Shown: positions 49,641-59,445 of the stretch, piece after piece
Position numbering within the stretch: position 1 is the stretch's first letter
Layout: each line of letters opens with the position of its first letter
DNA from: Streptomyces narbonensis
GTDB taxonomy: Bacteria; Actinomycetota; Actinomycetes; Streptomycetales; Streptomycetaceae
NCBI RefSeq assembly: GCF_014649015.1
Contig: NZ_BMSF01000015.1
Span: forward strand, 71,175 to 135,174
Reading direction: 5' to 3'
Length of the DNA stretch: 64,000 nt
Notes under the pieces: model-generated
Told to the model about the DNA's origin: nothing
What the model saw: only the letters and a program-made list of their open reading frames with translations
Database searches by the model: none
Program-made: the position numbers and the translations under genes

Positions 49641-50891
49641 ATGAGCGACCGCCCCTCTCCTCTCGCCGATCCCCATATCGCCTTCGACGTGTCCGAAGGA
49701 CGCCGGGACATCGTCGTCCTCGGCTCGACCGGGTCCATCGGCACCCAGGCCATCGACCTGGTGCTGCGCAACCCCGACCGCTTCCGGGTCACCGCCCTGG
49801 CCGCCTCCGGCGGCCGGGTCGGACTCCTCGCGGAGCAGGCGTACCGGCTGAAGGTCGCCGCGGTCGCGGTCGCCCGTGAGGAGGTGCTGCCCGAGCTGCG
49901 CGAGGCGCTGAAGGCGCTGTACGGCTCCGAGCCGCTCCCCGAGCTCCTGGCGGGCCCGGAGGCGGCCACCCAGCTGGCCGCCTCCCCGTGCCACACCGTG
50001 CTCAACGGCATCACCGGCTCCATCGGCCTCGCGCCCACGCTCGCCGCGCTCGAAGCGGGCCGCACCCTCGCCCTCGCCAACAAGGAGTCGCTGATCGTCG
50101 GCGGCCCGCTGGTCAAGGCGCTCGCCAAGCCGGGGCAGATCATCCCGGTCGACTCCGAGCACGCGGCGCTCTTCCAGGCGCTCGCCGCCGGCACCCGGGC
50201 CGACGTCCGCAAGCTGGTCGTCACCGCCTCCGGCGGCCCCTTCCGCGGCCGTACGCGCGAGCAGCTCGCCCACGTGACCCGCGAGGACGCGCTGGCCCAT
50301 CCGACCTGGGCCATGGGCCCGGTGATCACGGTCAACAGCGCGACCCTGGTGAACAAGGGCCTGGAGGTCATCGAGGCGCACCTCCTGTACGACATCCCCT
50401 TCGACCGCATCGAGGTCGTCGTGCACCCCCAGTCCTACGTTCACTCGATGGTCGAGTTCACGGACGGTTCCACGCTCGCCCAGGCGACCCCGCCCGACAT
50501 GGGCGGCCCCATCGCCATCGGCATCGGCTGGCCGGAGCGCGTCCCGGACGCGGCCCCCGCCTTCGACTGGACCAAGGCCTCCACCTGGGAGTTCTTCCCG
50601 CTCGACACGGAGGCCTTCCCCTCGGTCGGCCTCGCCAGGCACGTCGGCGAAGTGGGCGGCACGGCCCCCGCGGTCTTCAACGCGGCGAACGAGGAGTGCG
50701 TCGAGGCGTTTCTCGCCGGACGCCTGCCGTTCAACGGAATCACGGATACGGTCACAGCGGTCGTCGCGGAGCACGGCGTTCCCGGTACGGGAACCTCCCT
50801 CACCGTCCCGGACGTCCTGGAAGCGGAGACCTGGGCACGGGCCCGGGCCCGTGAGCTGGCGGCGAAGGCAACGGCGGAGGCGCGCGCATGA
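49641..50891 (+). CDS. dxr: 1-Deoxy-D-xylulose-5-phosphate reductoisomerase
   Basis: Second enzyme of the MEP isoprenoid pathway, making MEP with NADPH. The 416-residue protein has the NADPH loop VLGSTGSIGTQAIDLV, the catalytic LANKESLIVGG and VDSEHAALFQAL, TASGGPFRG and HPTWAMGPVITVNSATLVNKGLEVIEAHLL. ATG 49641 is preferred, giving MSDRPSPLADPHIAFD as in relatives; an in-frame ATG at 49632 exists. The stop overlaps the rseP start (ATGA). With ispG downstream, two MEP genes flank a membrane protease, the classical Streptomyces order. Confidence 0.95.
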   Translation: MSDRPSPLADPHIAFDVSEGRRDIVVLGSTGSIGTQAIDLVLRNPDRFRVTALAASGGRVGLLAEQAYRLKVAAVAVAREEVLPELREALKALYGSEPLPELLAGPEAATQLAASPCHTVLNGITGSIGLAPTLAALEAGRTLALANKESLIVGGPLVKALAKPGQIIPVDSEHAALFQALAAGTRADVRKLVVTASGGPFRGRTREQLAHVTREDALAHPTWAMGPVITVNSATLVNKGLEVIEAHLLYDIPFDRIEVVVHPQSYVHSMVEFTDGSTLAQATPPDMGGPIAIGIGWPERVPDAAPAFDWTKASTWEFFPLDTEAFPSVGLARHVGEVGGTAPAVFNAANEECVEAFLAGRLPFNGITDTVTAVVAEHGVPGTGTSLTVPDVLEAETWARARARELAAKATAEARA

Positions 50892-52195
50892 CCGAAGTGC
50901 TCCTGTACATCCTCGGCATCGTGCTGTTCGCGCTGGGACTGCTCGTCTCCATCGCGTGGCACGAGCTGGGCCACCTCTCCACCGCCAAGCTCTTCGGCAT
51001 CCGCGTGCCGCAGTACATGGTCGGCTTCGGCCCCACGATCTGGTCGAAGAAGCGGGGCGAGACCGAGTACGGCATCAAGGCCGTCCCGGCCGGCGGCTAC
51101 ATCCGCATGATCGGCATGTTCCCGCCCGGCGAGGACGGCAAGATCGAGGCCCGCTCCACCTCGCCCTGGCGCTCCATGATCGAGGACGCCCGCGAGGCCT
51201 CGTACGAGGAACTGAAGCCCGGCGACGAGACCCGGCTCTTCTACACGCGCAAGCCGTGGAAGCGCGTGATCGTGATGTTCGCCGGACCGTTCATGAACCT
51301 GGTCCTGGCGGCGGCGCTCTTCTTCGGCTCGATGATGACGCTGGGCATCGAGGGCCAGACGACCAAGGTCGCCGGTGTCCAGAAGTGCGTCATCAAGCAG
51401 AGCGAGAACCGCGAGAAGTGCCGGGAGGGCGACCCCGTCTCGCCGGCGTTCAAGGCGGGCCTGAAGGAAGGCGACAAGATCGTCGCCTTCAACGGCGCCC
51501 CGGTGGGGGACTGGGACACGCTCTCGGACCGCATCCGCGACACCGTCGGTACGGCGACGATCACCGTCGAGCGGGGCGGTCAGCGCGTCGAACTGCACCC
51601 GACGCTCGTCTCCAACAAGGTGCCGATGAAGGACGAGGACGGCCAGGTCGTCCAGCCGCTCAGGTACATCGACGCCGGTTACCTCGGCTTCGCCTCGAAG
51701 ACCGAGGTGGGCGCCCTCACCTTCGGCGAGACCACCGAACGGATGTCCGACCTGCTGGAGAACGGCGTCGAGTCGGTCGTCGCACTCCCCGGCAAGATCC
51801 CCGGACTCTGGGACGCCACCTTCGGCGACGGGGAGCGCGCCGCGGACTCCCCCGTGGGTGTGGTCGGCGCCGCCCGGCTCACCGGCGAGCTCATGAACGT
51901 CGACGCTCCGCCGGAGCGGATCCTCGTCATGTTCATGAACCTCCTGGTCTTCTTCAACGTCTCGTTGTTCCTGTTCAACATGCTTCCGCTGCTGCCGCTC
52001 GACGGCGGTCACATCGCTGGCGCCCTGTGGGAGTCCGTACGCCGTCACACGGCCCGGATCTTCAAGCGCCCCGACCCGGGCCCCTTCGACGTGGCCAAGC
52101 TGATGCCCGCCGCGTACGTGGTGGCAGGCGTCTTCGTCTGTTTCACGCTGCTCGTCCTCGCCGCCGACATCGTCAACCCGGTGCGGCTGACGTAG
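50888..52195 (+). CDS. rseP: Site-2 metalloprotease, M50 family (RseP/RIP1-like)
   Basis: Intramembrane zinc protease that cleaves membrane-spanning substrates such as anti-sigma factors. The 435-residue protein has the HELGH active site at residues 25-29 in the first helix, a GFGPTIWSK segment, a PDZ-like domain in the middle (AFKAGLKEGDKIVAFNGAPV, ITVERGGQRVEL), and the second catalytic helix with LFNMLPLLPLDGGHI. At least four membrane helices are expected. ATG overlaps the dxr stop by 4 bases. The anti-sigma targets are not in the window. Confidence 0.93.
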   Translation: MTEVLLYILGIVLFALGLLVSIAWHELGHLSTAKLFGIRVPQYMVGFGPTIWSKKRGETEYGIKAVPAGGYIRMIGMFPPGEDGKIEARSTSPWRSMIEDAREASYEELKPGDETRLFYTRKPWKRVIVMFAGPFMNLVLAAALFFGSMMTLGIEGQTTKVAGVQKCVIKQSENREKCREGDPVSPAFKAGLKEGDKIVAFNGAPVGDWDTLSDRIRDTVGTATITVERGGQRVELHPTLVSNKVPMKDEDGQVVQPLRYIDAGYLGFASKTEVGALTFGETTERMSDLLENGVESVVALPGKIPGLWDATFGDGERAADSPVGVVGAARLTGELMNVDAPPERILVMFMNLLVFFNVSLFLFNMLPLLPLDGGHIAGALWESVRRHTARIFKRPDPGPFDVAKLMPAAYVVAGVFVCFTLLVLAADIVNPVRLT

Positions 52196-52212
52196 TTCCG
52201 GACACAGCTCCC

Positions 52213-52244
52213 GGGGGTCCCGACCCGCTGGTGTCGGGGCCCCC
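52213..52244 (+). terminator. Terminator hairpin after rseP
   Basis: GGGGGTCCCGAC (52213-52224) pairs with GTCGGGGCCCCC (52233-52244), 12 bp with one G-U pair and an 8-base loop. It lies 18 bases after the rseP stop and 66 bases before ispG. Confidence 0.75.
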
Positions 52245-52309
52245 ACCCCCGGGGCGGTAACCTCGGAGACCTGAGCCCGCCGACGCACAACCTTGAGGTT
52301 GCACAAAAG

Positions 52310-53467
<1,158 letters not shown>

Positions 53468-53568
53468 GACCGAGGTCGCCGTCGCCTGACAGCACGGTCT
53501 CCGTCGGCTTCCGACGTCACCGGCCCCGTCCGACGCCACCGTCGCCGCGGGTGTCCGGAATCGCTCGT

Positions 53569-53636
53569 ACACGAACCCCTCCGCCCCACCGGGCCGAGGG
53601 GTTTCGTGTGCTGTGACGGGCCCCGTCACAGCACAC
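53569..53636 (+). terminator. Two overlapping, mutually exclusive hairpins after ispG
   Basis: Hairpin A: ACACGAACCCCTC (53569-53581) with GAGGGG...TTTCGTGT (53596-53609, one bulged T). Hairpin B: GTGTGCTGTGACGGG (53606-53620) with CCCGTCACAGCACAC (53622-53636), a 31-bp near-perfect palindrome. The bases GTGT (53606-53609) belong to both stems, so only one can form fully. They lie between ispG and the acetyltransferase gene. The pair may be simply a terminator and an operator, or an attenuator. Confidence 0.65.
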
Positions 53637-53683
53637 GGGGGTAAAGTGCGGAGACCAGCAGATCCGTACCGTGAGGCCCCCTC

Positions 53684-54529
53684 GTGCTGACAGAGACCAC
53701 CACCCGGGTCCTCGAACCCGCCGACCTCGGCGCCGCCCTGGCCGTCCTGGAGAGCGCCCCCGTCGAGAACGCCTTCGTGACCGCCCGCGTCCAGGTCGCG
53801 GGGCTCGACCCCTGGCGGCTCGGCGGCGAGATGTGGGGCTGGTACACCGAGGGCCGGCTGCGCTCGCTCTGCTACTCCGGCGCCAACCTGGTCCCCATCT
53901 GCGCCACGCCCGAAGCCGTCCGCGCCTTCGCCGACCGGGCCCGCAGGATCGGCCGCCGCTGCTCCTCGATCGTCGGCCCCGCCGAGCCCACCGGTGAGCT
54001 GTGGAGGCTCCTGGAGCCCAGCTGGGGCCCGGCCAGGGACGTCCGCGCCCGCCAGCCGCTGATGATCGCCGAGCAGCCCTCCACCACCGTCGCCCCCGAT
54101 CCGCTGGTCCGCCGCGTCCGCAAGAACGAGATGGACGCGATCATGCCCGCCTGCGTGGCCATGTTCACGGAGGAGGTCGGCATCTCCCCGCTCGCCAACG
54201 ACGGCGGACTGCTCTACCAGGCCCGGGTCGCCGAGCTCGTCGGCGCGGGCCGCTCCTTCGCCCGGATCGAGGACGGCAAGGTCGTCTTCAAGGCGGAGAT
54301 CGGCGCCGCGACCCGCCAGGCCTGCCAGATCCAGGGCGTCTGGGTCGCCCCCGAGCACCGCGGCAAGGGCCTGTCGGAGACCGGCATGGCCGCCGTCCTC
54401 CAGTACGCCCTCGCCGACGTCGCCCCCGTGGTCAGCCTGTACGTCAACGACTACAACACCCCCGCCCGGGCCTCGTACCGCCGCGTCGGCTTCCGTGAGA
54501 CCGGTGCCTTCATGAGCGTGCTGTTCTGA
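53684..54529 (+). CDS. GNAT-family acetyltransferase with N-terminal DUF4081 domain
   Basis: The 281-residue protein has an actinobacterial N-terminal domain (about 1-125, WRLGGEMWGWYTEGRLRSLC, YSGANLVPICATPEAVRAFA) and a C-terminal GNAT fold with acetyl-CoA loop VWVAPEHRGKGLSETGMAAV and the late YVNDYNTPARASYRRVGF. The substrate is unknown. GTG 53684 is preceded by GAGG. Hairpins lie upstream. The gene is followed by a second GNAT gene 28 bases after its stop, so the two may form an operon. Confidence 0.88.
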   Translation: MLTETTTRVLEPADLGAALAVLESAPVENAFVTARVQVAGLDPWRLGGEMWGWYTEGRLRSLCYSGANLVPICATPEAVRAFADRARRIGRRCSSIVGPAEPTGELWRLLEPSWGPARDVRARQPLMIAEQPSTTVAPDPLVRRVRKNEMDAIMPACVAMFTEEVGISPLANDGGLLYQARVAELVGAGRSFARIEDGKVVFKAEIGAATRQACQIQGVWVAPEHRGKGLSETGMAAVLQYALADVAPVVSLYVNDYNTPARASYRRVGFRETGAFMSVLF

Positions 54530-54557
54530 GGCCCCGGCCGCTTGTAGGGTGCGCCGC

Positions 54558-55103
54558 ATGGATGACGCAGAGGTCATGATCGGACCGGTCAATCTCGCCG
54601 CCAAGGTGGACGAGGCACTCGCCGTGCAGGCGGTCGCCTTCGGCCTGGACCAGGACGAGGTCGCCGTACGCCGCCACATCGTGCTGCGCCACCTCATGAG
54701 CCCCGGCGCCCGCTCCTACGGCGCCACCACGCCCTCCGGGCGGCTCGTCGGCTTCGTGTACGGCATGCCCAACGACCGTACGCACTGGTGGTCCACCGTC
54801 GTGGAGCCGTACCTGCGCGCCACGGGCACCGCCGACTGGCTCGACGGCTCGTTCGTCATCACCGAACTCCACGTCCACCCCGCCTACCAGGGGCGCGGCG
54901 TGGGCCGCGGACTGATCACCACGATCACCGACGAGGCCGACGAGCAGCGCTCGATCCTCTCCGCCATCGACACCGAGTCCCCGGCCCGAGGCCTCTACCG
55001 CGCCCTCGGGTACGACGACCTCGCCCGCCAGGTGCACTTCCCGAGCGCCGCCCGCCCGTACGCCGTCATGGGCGCCCCGCTGCCCCTCCCGCGACGGAAC
55101 TGA
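54558..55103 (+). CDS. GNAT-family acetyltransferase
   Basis: A 181-residue N-acetyltransferase. The acetyl-CoA signature is LHVHPAYQGRGVGRGLITTI, followed by AIDTESPARGLYRALGYDD. The N terminus (VQAVAFGLDQDEVAVRRHIV) carries the alpha1-alpha2 region that normally binds substrate. ATG 54558 has AGGG about 9 bases upstream; a GTG three codons earlier is less likely. Substrate not deducible. It is followed by a palindromic repeat, then proS. Confidence 0.87.
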   Translation: MDDAEVMIGPVNLAAKVDEALAVQAVAFGLDQDEVAVRRHIVLRHLMSPGARSYGATTPSGRLVGFVYGMPNDRTHWWSTVVEPYLRATGTADWLDGSFVITELHVHPAYQGRGVGRGLITTITDEADEQRSILSAIDTESPARGLYRALGYDDLARQVHFPSAARPYAVMGAPLPLPRRN

Positions 55104-55146
55104 TTTCCCCGGTCCGGGGCCACCCGGCTAACCTCGGGGCCATCAC

Positions 55147-55187
55147 CCTCCCCCGAGCTCTCGGCTGCGCTCGAGCAGGGGGGACCC
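55147..55187. repeat. Streptomyces-type short palindromic repeat
   Basis: A segment of the form C-run, GAGCTCTCGGCTGCGCTCGAG, then G-run and ACCC lies between the acetyltransferase and proS. Its ends (CCCTCCCCC and GGGGGGACCC) are complementary and its core can fold. Elements of this shape are scattered between genes of Streptomyces. Confidence 0.7.
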
Positions 55188-55211
55188 ACATCCGGCAGGA
55201 GTACGAGAACC

Positions 55212-56915
55212 ATGGCCAACGCACCGGTCCAGCGCATGTCGAAGTTGATGGCGAAGACGCTGCGCGACGACCCGGCGGACGCCGAGGTCCTCAGCCACAA
55301 GCTCCTCGTGCGGGCCGGATACGTCCGCCGCACCGCCGCCGGCATCTGGAGCTGGCTGCCCCTCGGCCTGAAGGTCCTCGCCAACGTCGAGCGTGTGGTC
55401 CGCGAGGAGATGGACGCGATCGGCGCGCAGGAGGTCCTGCTGCCCGCGCTGCTGCCCCGCGAGCCCTACGAGGCGACCGGCCGCTGGGAGGAGTACGGCG
55501 CCGAGCTCTTCCGTCTGCAGGACCGCAAGGGTGCCGACTACCTCCTCGGCCCGACGCACGAGGAGATCTTCACCCTCCTGGTGAAGGACCAGTGCTCGTC
55601 CTACAAGGACCTGCCGGTGATCCTCTACCAGATCCAGAACAAGTACCGCGACGAGGCCCGCCCGCGCGCCGGCGTCCTGCGCGGCCGCGAGTTCCTCATG
55701 AAGGACTCGTACTCCTTCGACACGGAGGACGAGGGCCTCGCCCAGTCCTACGCGCTGCACCGCCAGGCCTACCAGCGGATCTTCGAGCGCCTCGGCCTCG
55801 ACTACCGGATCGTCGCCGCGACCGCCGGCGCGATGGGCGGCTCGAAGTCCGAGGAGTTCCTCGCTCCCGCCGGGGCCGGCGAGGACACCTTCGCCGACTG
55901 CCCGAACTGCGACTTCGCCGCGAACACCGAGGCGGTGTACCAGGCGGTGAAGCCGGTCGACGCCGCCGAGGTCCCCGCCGCCGAGGAGATCCCGACCCCC
56001 GACACCCCCACCATCGAGACGCTCGCCGCCTCGCTGGGCGTCCCGGCCTCCGCCACGCTCAAGAACCTCCTGGTGAAGGTCGACGGCGAGATCGTCGCCA
56101 TCGGCGTCCCCGGCGACCGCGAGGTCGACATGGACAAGGTCGAGGAGCACTTCGGCCCGACGGCCACGGTCGAGCTGGTGACGGAGGAGGACTTCGCCCA
56201 GCGCGCCGACCTCGTCCGCGGCTACGTCGGCCCGCAGGGCCTGGAGAAGGTCACGTACATCGCCGACCCGCGCGTCGCGCCGGGCACGGCGTGGATCACG
56301 GGCGCCAACAAGGACGGGATGCACGCGAAGAACGTCGTCGCGGGCCGTGACTTCGAGGTCGAGGAGTACGTCGACGTCGTCGTCGTCCAGGAGGGCGACG
56401 CGTGCCCCAAGTGCGGCACCGGCCTGAAGCTGGACCGCGCCATCGAGATCGGCCACATCTTCCAGCTGGGCCGCAAGTACGCCGACGCCCTCAAGCTCGA
56501 CGTCCTCGGCCAGAACGGCAAGCCGGTCCGCGTGACCATGGGCTCGTACGGCATCGGCGTCACCCGCGCCGTGGCCGCGCTCGCCGAGCAGACCGCCGAC
56601 GAGAAGGGCCTGTGCTGGGCCGCCGAGGTCGCCCCGGCCGACGTCCACGTCGTCGCCGCCGGCAAGGCCCTCCAGACCGAGCTGGCCCTGGAGGTCTCCG
56701 ACAAGCTGGCCGCCGCCGGTCTGCGCGTCCTGACCGACGACCGCGCGGGCGTCTCCCCGGGCGTCAAGTTCACCGACGCGGAGCTCATCGGCGTTCCGAA
56801 GATCCTGGTCGCGGGCCGCCGCTCCGGCGAGGGCGTCGTGGAGCTGAAGGACCGCCGCACGGGTGAGCGCGAGGAGCTCACGGTCGACGAGGCGATCGCG
56901 CGCCTGACCGCCTGA
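55212..56915 (+). CDS. proS: Prolyl-tRNA synthetase, bacterial type
   Basis: Charges tRNA-Pro. The 567-residue protein is the bacterial form, with class II motif 2 region YRDEARPRAGVLRGREFLMK DSYSF, the inserted YbaK-like editing domain (about 230-400, IETLAASLGVPASATLKNLL), motif 3 MGSYGIGVTRAVAALAEQ and the anticodon-binding C terminus (AADVHVVAAGK-like to ELTVDEAIARL). ATG 55212 follows AGGAG at 55197-55201. Length is normal. The gene is monocistronic, with a terminator after the stop. Confidence 0.95.
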   Translation: MANAPVQRMSKLMAKTLRDDPADAEVLSHKLLVRAGYVRRTAAGIWSWLPLGLKVLANVERVVREEMDAIGAQEVLLPALLPREPYEATGRWEEYGAELFRLQDRKGADYLLGPTHEEIFTLLVKDQCSSYKDLPVILYQIQNKYRDEARPRAGVLRGREFLMKDSYSFDTEDEGLAQSYALHRQAYQRIFERLGLDYRIVAATAGAMGGSKSEEFLAPAGAGEDTFADCPNCDFAANTEAVYQAVKPVDAAEVPAAEEIPTPDTPTIETLAASLGVPASATLKNLLVKVDGEIVAIGVPGDREVDMDKVEEHFGPTATVELVTEEDFAQRADLVRGYVGPQGLEKVTYIADPRVAPGTAWITGANKDGMHAKNVVAGRDFEVEEYVDVVVVQEGDACPKCGTGLKLDRAIEIGHIFQLGRKYADALKLDVLGQNGKPVRVTMGSYGIGVTRAVAALAEQTADEKGLCWAAEVAPADVHVVAAGKALQTELALEVSDKLAAAGLRVLTDDRAGVSPGVKFTDAELIGVPKILVAGRRSGEGVVELKDRRTGEREELTVDEAIARLTA

Positions 56916-56962
56916 CCGTGGGGCGCATGACCGCATGACCGCATGACCGCATGACATGACGG

Positions 56963-56991
56963 AGGGGCGGGGCCCGGGGCCCCGCCCCTTT
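56963..56991 (+). terminator. Terminator after proS
   Basis: AGGGGCGGGGC (56963-56973) pairs with GCCCCGCCCCT (56979-56989) around a 5-base loop and is followed by TTT. Just before it an 8-bp GCATGACC unit repeats four times (56925-56956). Confidence 0.85.
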
Positions 56992-57045
56992 CGTGCACAT
57001 CGCCCGGGGGCGCGCTGAGCGGCACCGCGCCCGCCCGTGACGGAC

Positions 57046-57990
57046 TCAGGTCGCGTCCTCGCGCGGTGCCGGATCCACCGACGGGCCCGTCAGGTCCTCG
57101 ATCGCGTCCATCGCGTCCGCCCGGCCGCTGAGATACGCCTCGCTCAGCGGCGGCGGTGGCGGCAGCGCCGCCGGCTGCCCGCCCGCTTCGCCGCCCGCCT
57201 CCGCACCGACCTCGTCGGGCGCCCCGGCCGTCGGCGTCGCGCGCTCCAGGAACCTCAGGAGCTCCACCGGGATCGGCAGGACCAGCGTCGAGTTCTTCTC
57301 CGCCGACACCGCCATCACGGTCTGCAACAGTCGGAGCTGCAGCGCCGCCGGCTGCTCCGACATCACCTCGGCGGCCTCCGCCAGCTTCCGCGACGCCTGG
57401 AGCTCCGCGTCCGCGTTGATCACCCGCGCCCGCCGCTCCCGGTCCGCCTCCGCCTGCCGGGCCATCGAGCGCTTCATCGTCTCCGGCAGCGACACGTCCT
57501 TGATCTCGACCCGGTCGATGGCGACGCCCCAGCCCATCGCCGGGCTGTCGAGCATCAACTCCAGGCCCTGGTTGAGCTTCTCCCGGTTGGACAGCAGATC
57601 GTCCAGGTCGCTCTTGCCGATGATCGACCGCAGCGAGGTCTGCGCCATCTGCGAGACGGCGAACTTGTAGTCCTCTACCCGCACCAGCGCGTCCGCCGCG
57701 TCGACCACCTTGAAGTACACGACCGCGTCCACCCGCACCGTGACGTTGTCCCGGGTGATGCCCTCCTGCGCGGGCACCGGCATCGTGACGATCTGCATGT
57801 TGACCTTGTGGAGGCGGTCGATGACCGGCACGATCATCGTGAAGCCGGGCGAGCGGATCTGCTCGCGCAGCCGGCCGAAGCGGAAGACGACCCCGCGCTC
57901 GTACTGCTTGACGACCCGCGCCGCTGCGCCCGCGTACACCGCGGCCGCAGCGGCCGTGGCGGCCGCCGCCATCAGCAGCTCTTCGATCAT
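57046..57990 (-). CDS. SPFH/band-7 (stomatin-like) membrane protein
   Basis: The 314-residue protein has one N-terminal helix (LLMAAAATAAAAAVYAGAA) followed by a band-7 domain (VKQYERGVVFRFGRL, FTMIVPVIDRLHKVNMQ, VTVRVDAVVYFKVVDAADAL, MGWGVAIDRVEIKDVSLPET). A coiled-coil region (RQAEADRERRARVINADAEL) and a Pro/Gly-rich tail end the protein. Such proteins organise membrane microdomains and often scaffold proteases or transporters. It lacks an NfeD partner in the window. The ATG at 57990 gives a standard start. The gene converges with proS. Confidence 0.9.
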   Translation of the reverse strand: MIEELLMAAAATAAAAAVYAGAAARVVKQYERGVVFRFGRLREQIRSPGFTMIVPVIDRLHKVNMQIVTMPVPAQEGITRDNVTVRVDAVVYFKVVDAADALVRVEDYKFAVSQMAQTSLRSIIGKSDLDDLLSNREKLNQGLELMLDSPAMGWGVAIDRVEIKDVSLPETMKRSMARQAEADRERRARVINADAELQASRKLAEAAEVMSEQPAALQLRLLQTVMAVSAEKNSTLVLPIPVELLRFLERATPTAGAPDEVGAEAGGEAGGQPAALPPPPPLSEAYLSGRADAMDAIEDLTGPSVDPAPREDAT

Positions 57991-58057
57991 CGCGGCCCCC
58001 TGGAGTCGAGCCGACCGAACGCCGAGAACCGGCGAACGTTACAAAAAGGGTATTCCC

Positions 58058-58957
58058 CTACAGCCAGCTCGCGAACTCCATGAGCAGCTCGCCGTCCTGC
58101 CGCCGCCCCGCCGTGAGCGCCCGCGTCCCCGACTCGACCGCGCGGAACAGCGTCCAGCCGCGCAGGCGGTCCCGGTCCATGTCCAGCGAGTCCGCCAGCT
58201 TGTTCACCCGCCGCCGGGCCGTCGAGGCCCCGGCCGAGGCGCCCACCAGGTCCTCGACCCGGTCGCGGACGAGCCGGGCCAGGTCGTAGGCGCGCTCGCC
58301 GACGAGCGGCTCGGGTCCGACGGCGAGCCAGGGGGCGCGGTCGCCGCCCAGCACCTTGCCCTGGCGGAAGCAGCCGTGCAGCAGCAGCGACTCGTCCCCG
58401 GCGGCCACCAGCTCCTCACGGGCGGCGAGCGCCGCCGCCGTCAGCTCGCCGGCCGCCGGGTCCGCGCGGTACGGCTCCATCGCCGCGGCCTGCCGCTCCG
58501 TCCGCTCGGCCACCGACTCGAAGCCGTGTCCGGCCGGCGGCTCCACCCACAGCTTCCGTACGGTCCCGGCGGCCTCCAGGAGCGCCTTGGCCTCCGGCAG
58601 GGAGCGCAGCGACACCTCGGGGTGCAGCCGTTCGAGGACGAGTCCGCCGTCCGCGGTCTCGTCGAGCAGCCGGACGGCGCCCCAGCCGTTCCAGTGCGCG
58701 AGCGCGTCCCGCTCCAGCTCGGGCCGGGCGAAGGGCGGCGCGATCTTCAGCGCGGCGGGGGAGTCGTCGGGGCGCCGGACGAGGAGGACCAGACTGCTCC
58801 GCCCGCCCGGGGCCATCACCCGCTCGGCGTCGAGGGACGCGTGGTCGAGCACGGTCCGCGTGTGTTCCGGCAGCGGCCCGAGCCACTCGGTCGCGGCGGT
58901 GTCCCCGTACGTCTCACCGAGCGCCCGTACGAGTCGCTGCGGCGGTTCGAAAGCCAT
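58058..58957 (-). CDS. APH(6)/hydroxyurea-kinase-family protein, probable pseudokinase
   Basis: The 299-residue protein aligns in order with aminoglycoside-6-phosphotransferase/Hur kinases: LVRRPDDSPAALKIAPPFAR (ATP-lysine region), GLVLERLHPEVSLRSL, then the catalytic stretch LLHGCFRQGKVLGG and WLAVGPEPLVGERAYDLA. In the active family this reads HGDLHxGNVL and IDPKPxxGD. Here the catalytic Asp, the Asn and the metal-binding Asp are replaced (Cys, Lys and Gly). It is therefore likely to bind rather than phosphorylate. The ATG at 58957 is preferred; longer frames add Arg/Gln repeats. Neighbours are a band-7 protein and ferritin-like genes. Confidence 0.82.
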   Translation of the reverse strand: MAFEPPQRLVRALGETYGDTAATEWLGPLPEHTRTVLDHASLDAERVMAPGGRSSLVLLVRRPDDSPAALKIAPPFARPELERDALAHWNGWGAVRLLDETADGGLVLERLHPEVSLRSLPEAKALLEAAGTVRKLWVEPPAGHGFESVAERTERQAAAMEPYRADPAAGELTAAALAAREELVAAGDESLLLHGCFRQGKVLGGDRAPWLAVGPEPLVGERAYDLARLVRDRVEDLVGASAGASTARRRVNKLADSLDMDRDRLRGWTLFRAVESGTRALTAGRRQDGELLMEFASWL

Positions 58958-59028
58958 GCGTGCTTTGTCCTTCTGACGTTCGGTCTGACGGTCCGTCCGA
59001 CGATCGGCCGGCCCGGTCGGGGCCGGAC

Positions 59029-59445
59029 TCACACCCGCTCGGCGAGCCCAGGAAAGGTTACGTCGCTGCCGCGCCAGCGGACGGCACGGACCGCCGCCTC
59101 CCGCAGCGCGGCGGCCGCCTCGCTGCGCAGCGGGCCCCGGCCGGCCCGCACGAGGTCGGAGTACACCCCGGCCACCCGGTCCTCCAGGACGGCCGCCAGC
59201 CGCACCGCGCCCGCCGTGTCGGCGACCGTGAACGGCAGCTCGTACGCGGCCGCGGCGGCCACCGGCGTACCGCCGAGGTCGCGCACGGTGCGGCGCAGCG
59301 CGTCCCGGCGGGCCCGGTGGGCTTCGAAGGCGGCGGTGGCCTCGGCCCTGCGCGTCGTGCCGATCCGGCCGCCGACGACCCCGTAGCCGTACACCGCCGC
59401 GTGTTCGGCTGCCAGGGCCGCCTGGGCGGCGTCGAGGGCGCTCAT
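59029..59445 (-). CDS. DUF4439 ferritin-like domain protein
   Basis: The 138-residue, Ala-rich and mostly helical protein starts ALDAAQAALAAEHAAVYGYG, with a conserved Glu-His pair typical of ferritin-like DUF4439 members, and continues FEAHRARRDALRRTVRDLGG. No signal peptide. The ATG overlaps the stop of the upstream lipoprotein gene (ATGA at 59442-59445), so they work together. A metal-binding or redox role is suggested by the family only. Function unproven. Confidence 0.82.
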   Translation of the reverse strand: MSALDAAQAALAAEHAAVYGYGVVGGRIGTTRRAEATAAFEAHRARRDALRRTVRDLGGTPVAAAAAYELPFTVADTAGAVRLAAVLEDRVAGVYSDLVRAGRGPLRSEAAAALREAAVRAVRWRGSDVTFPGLAERV

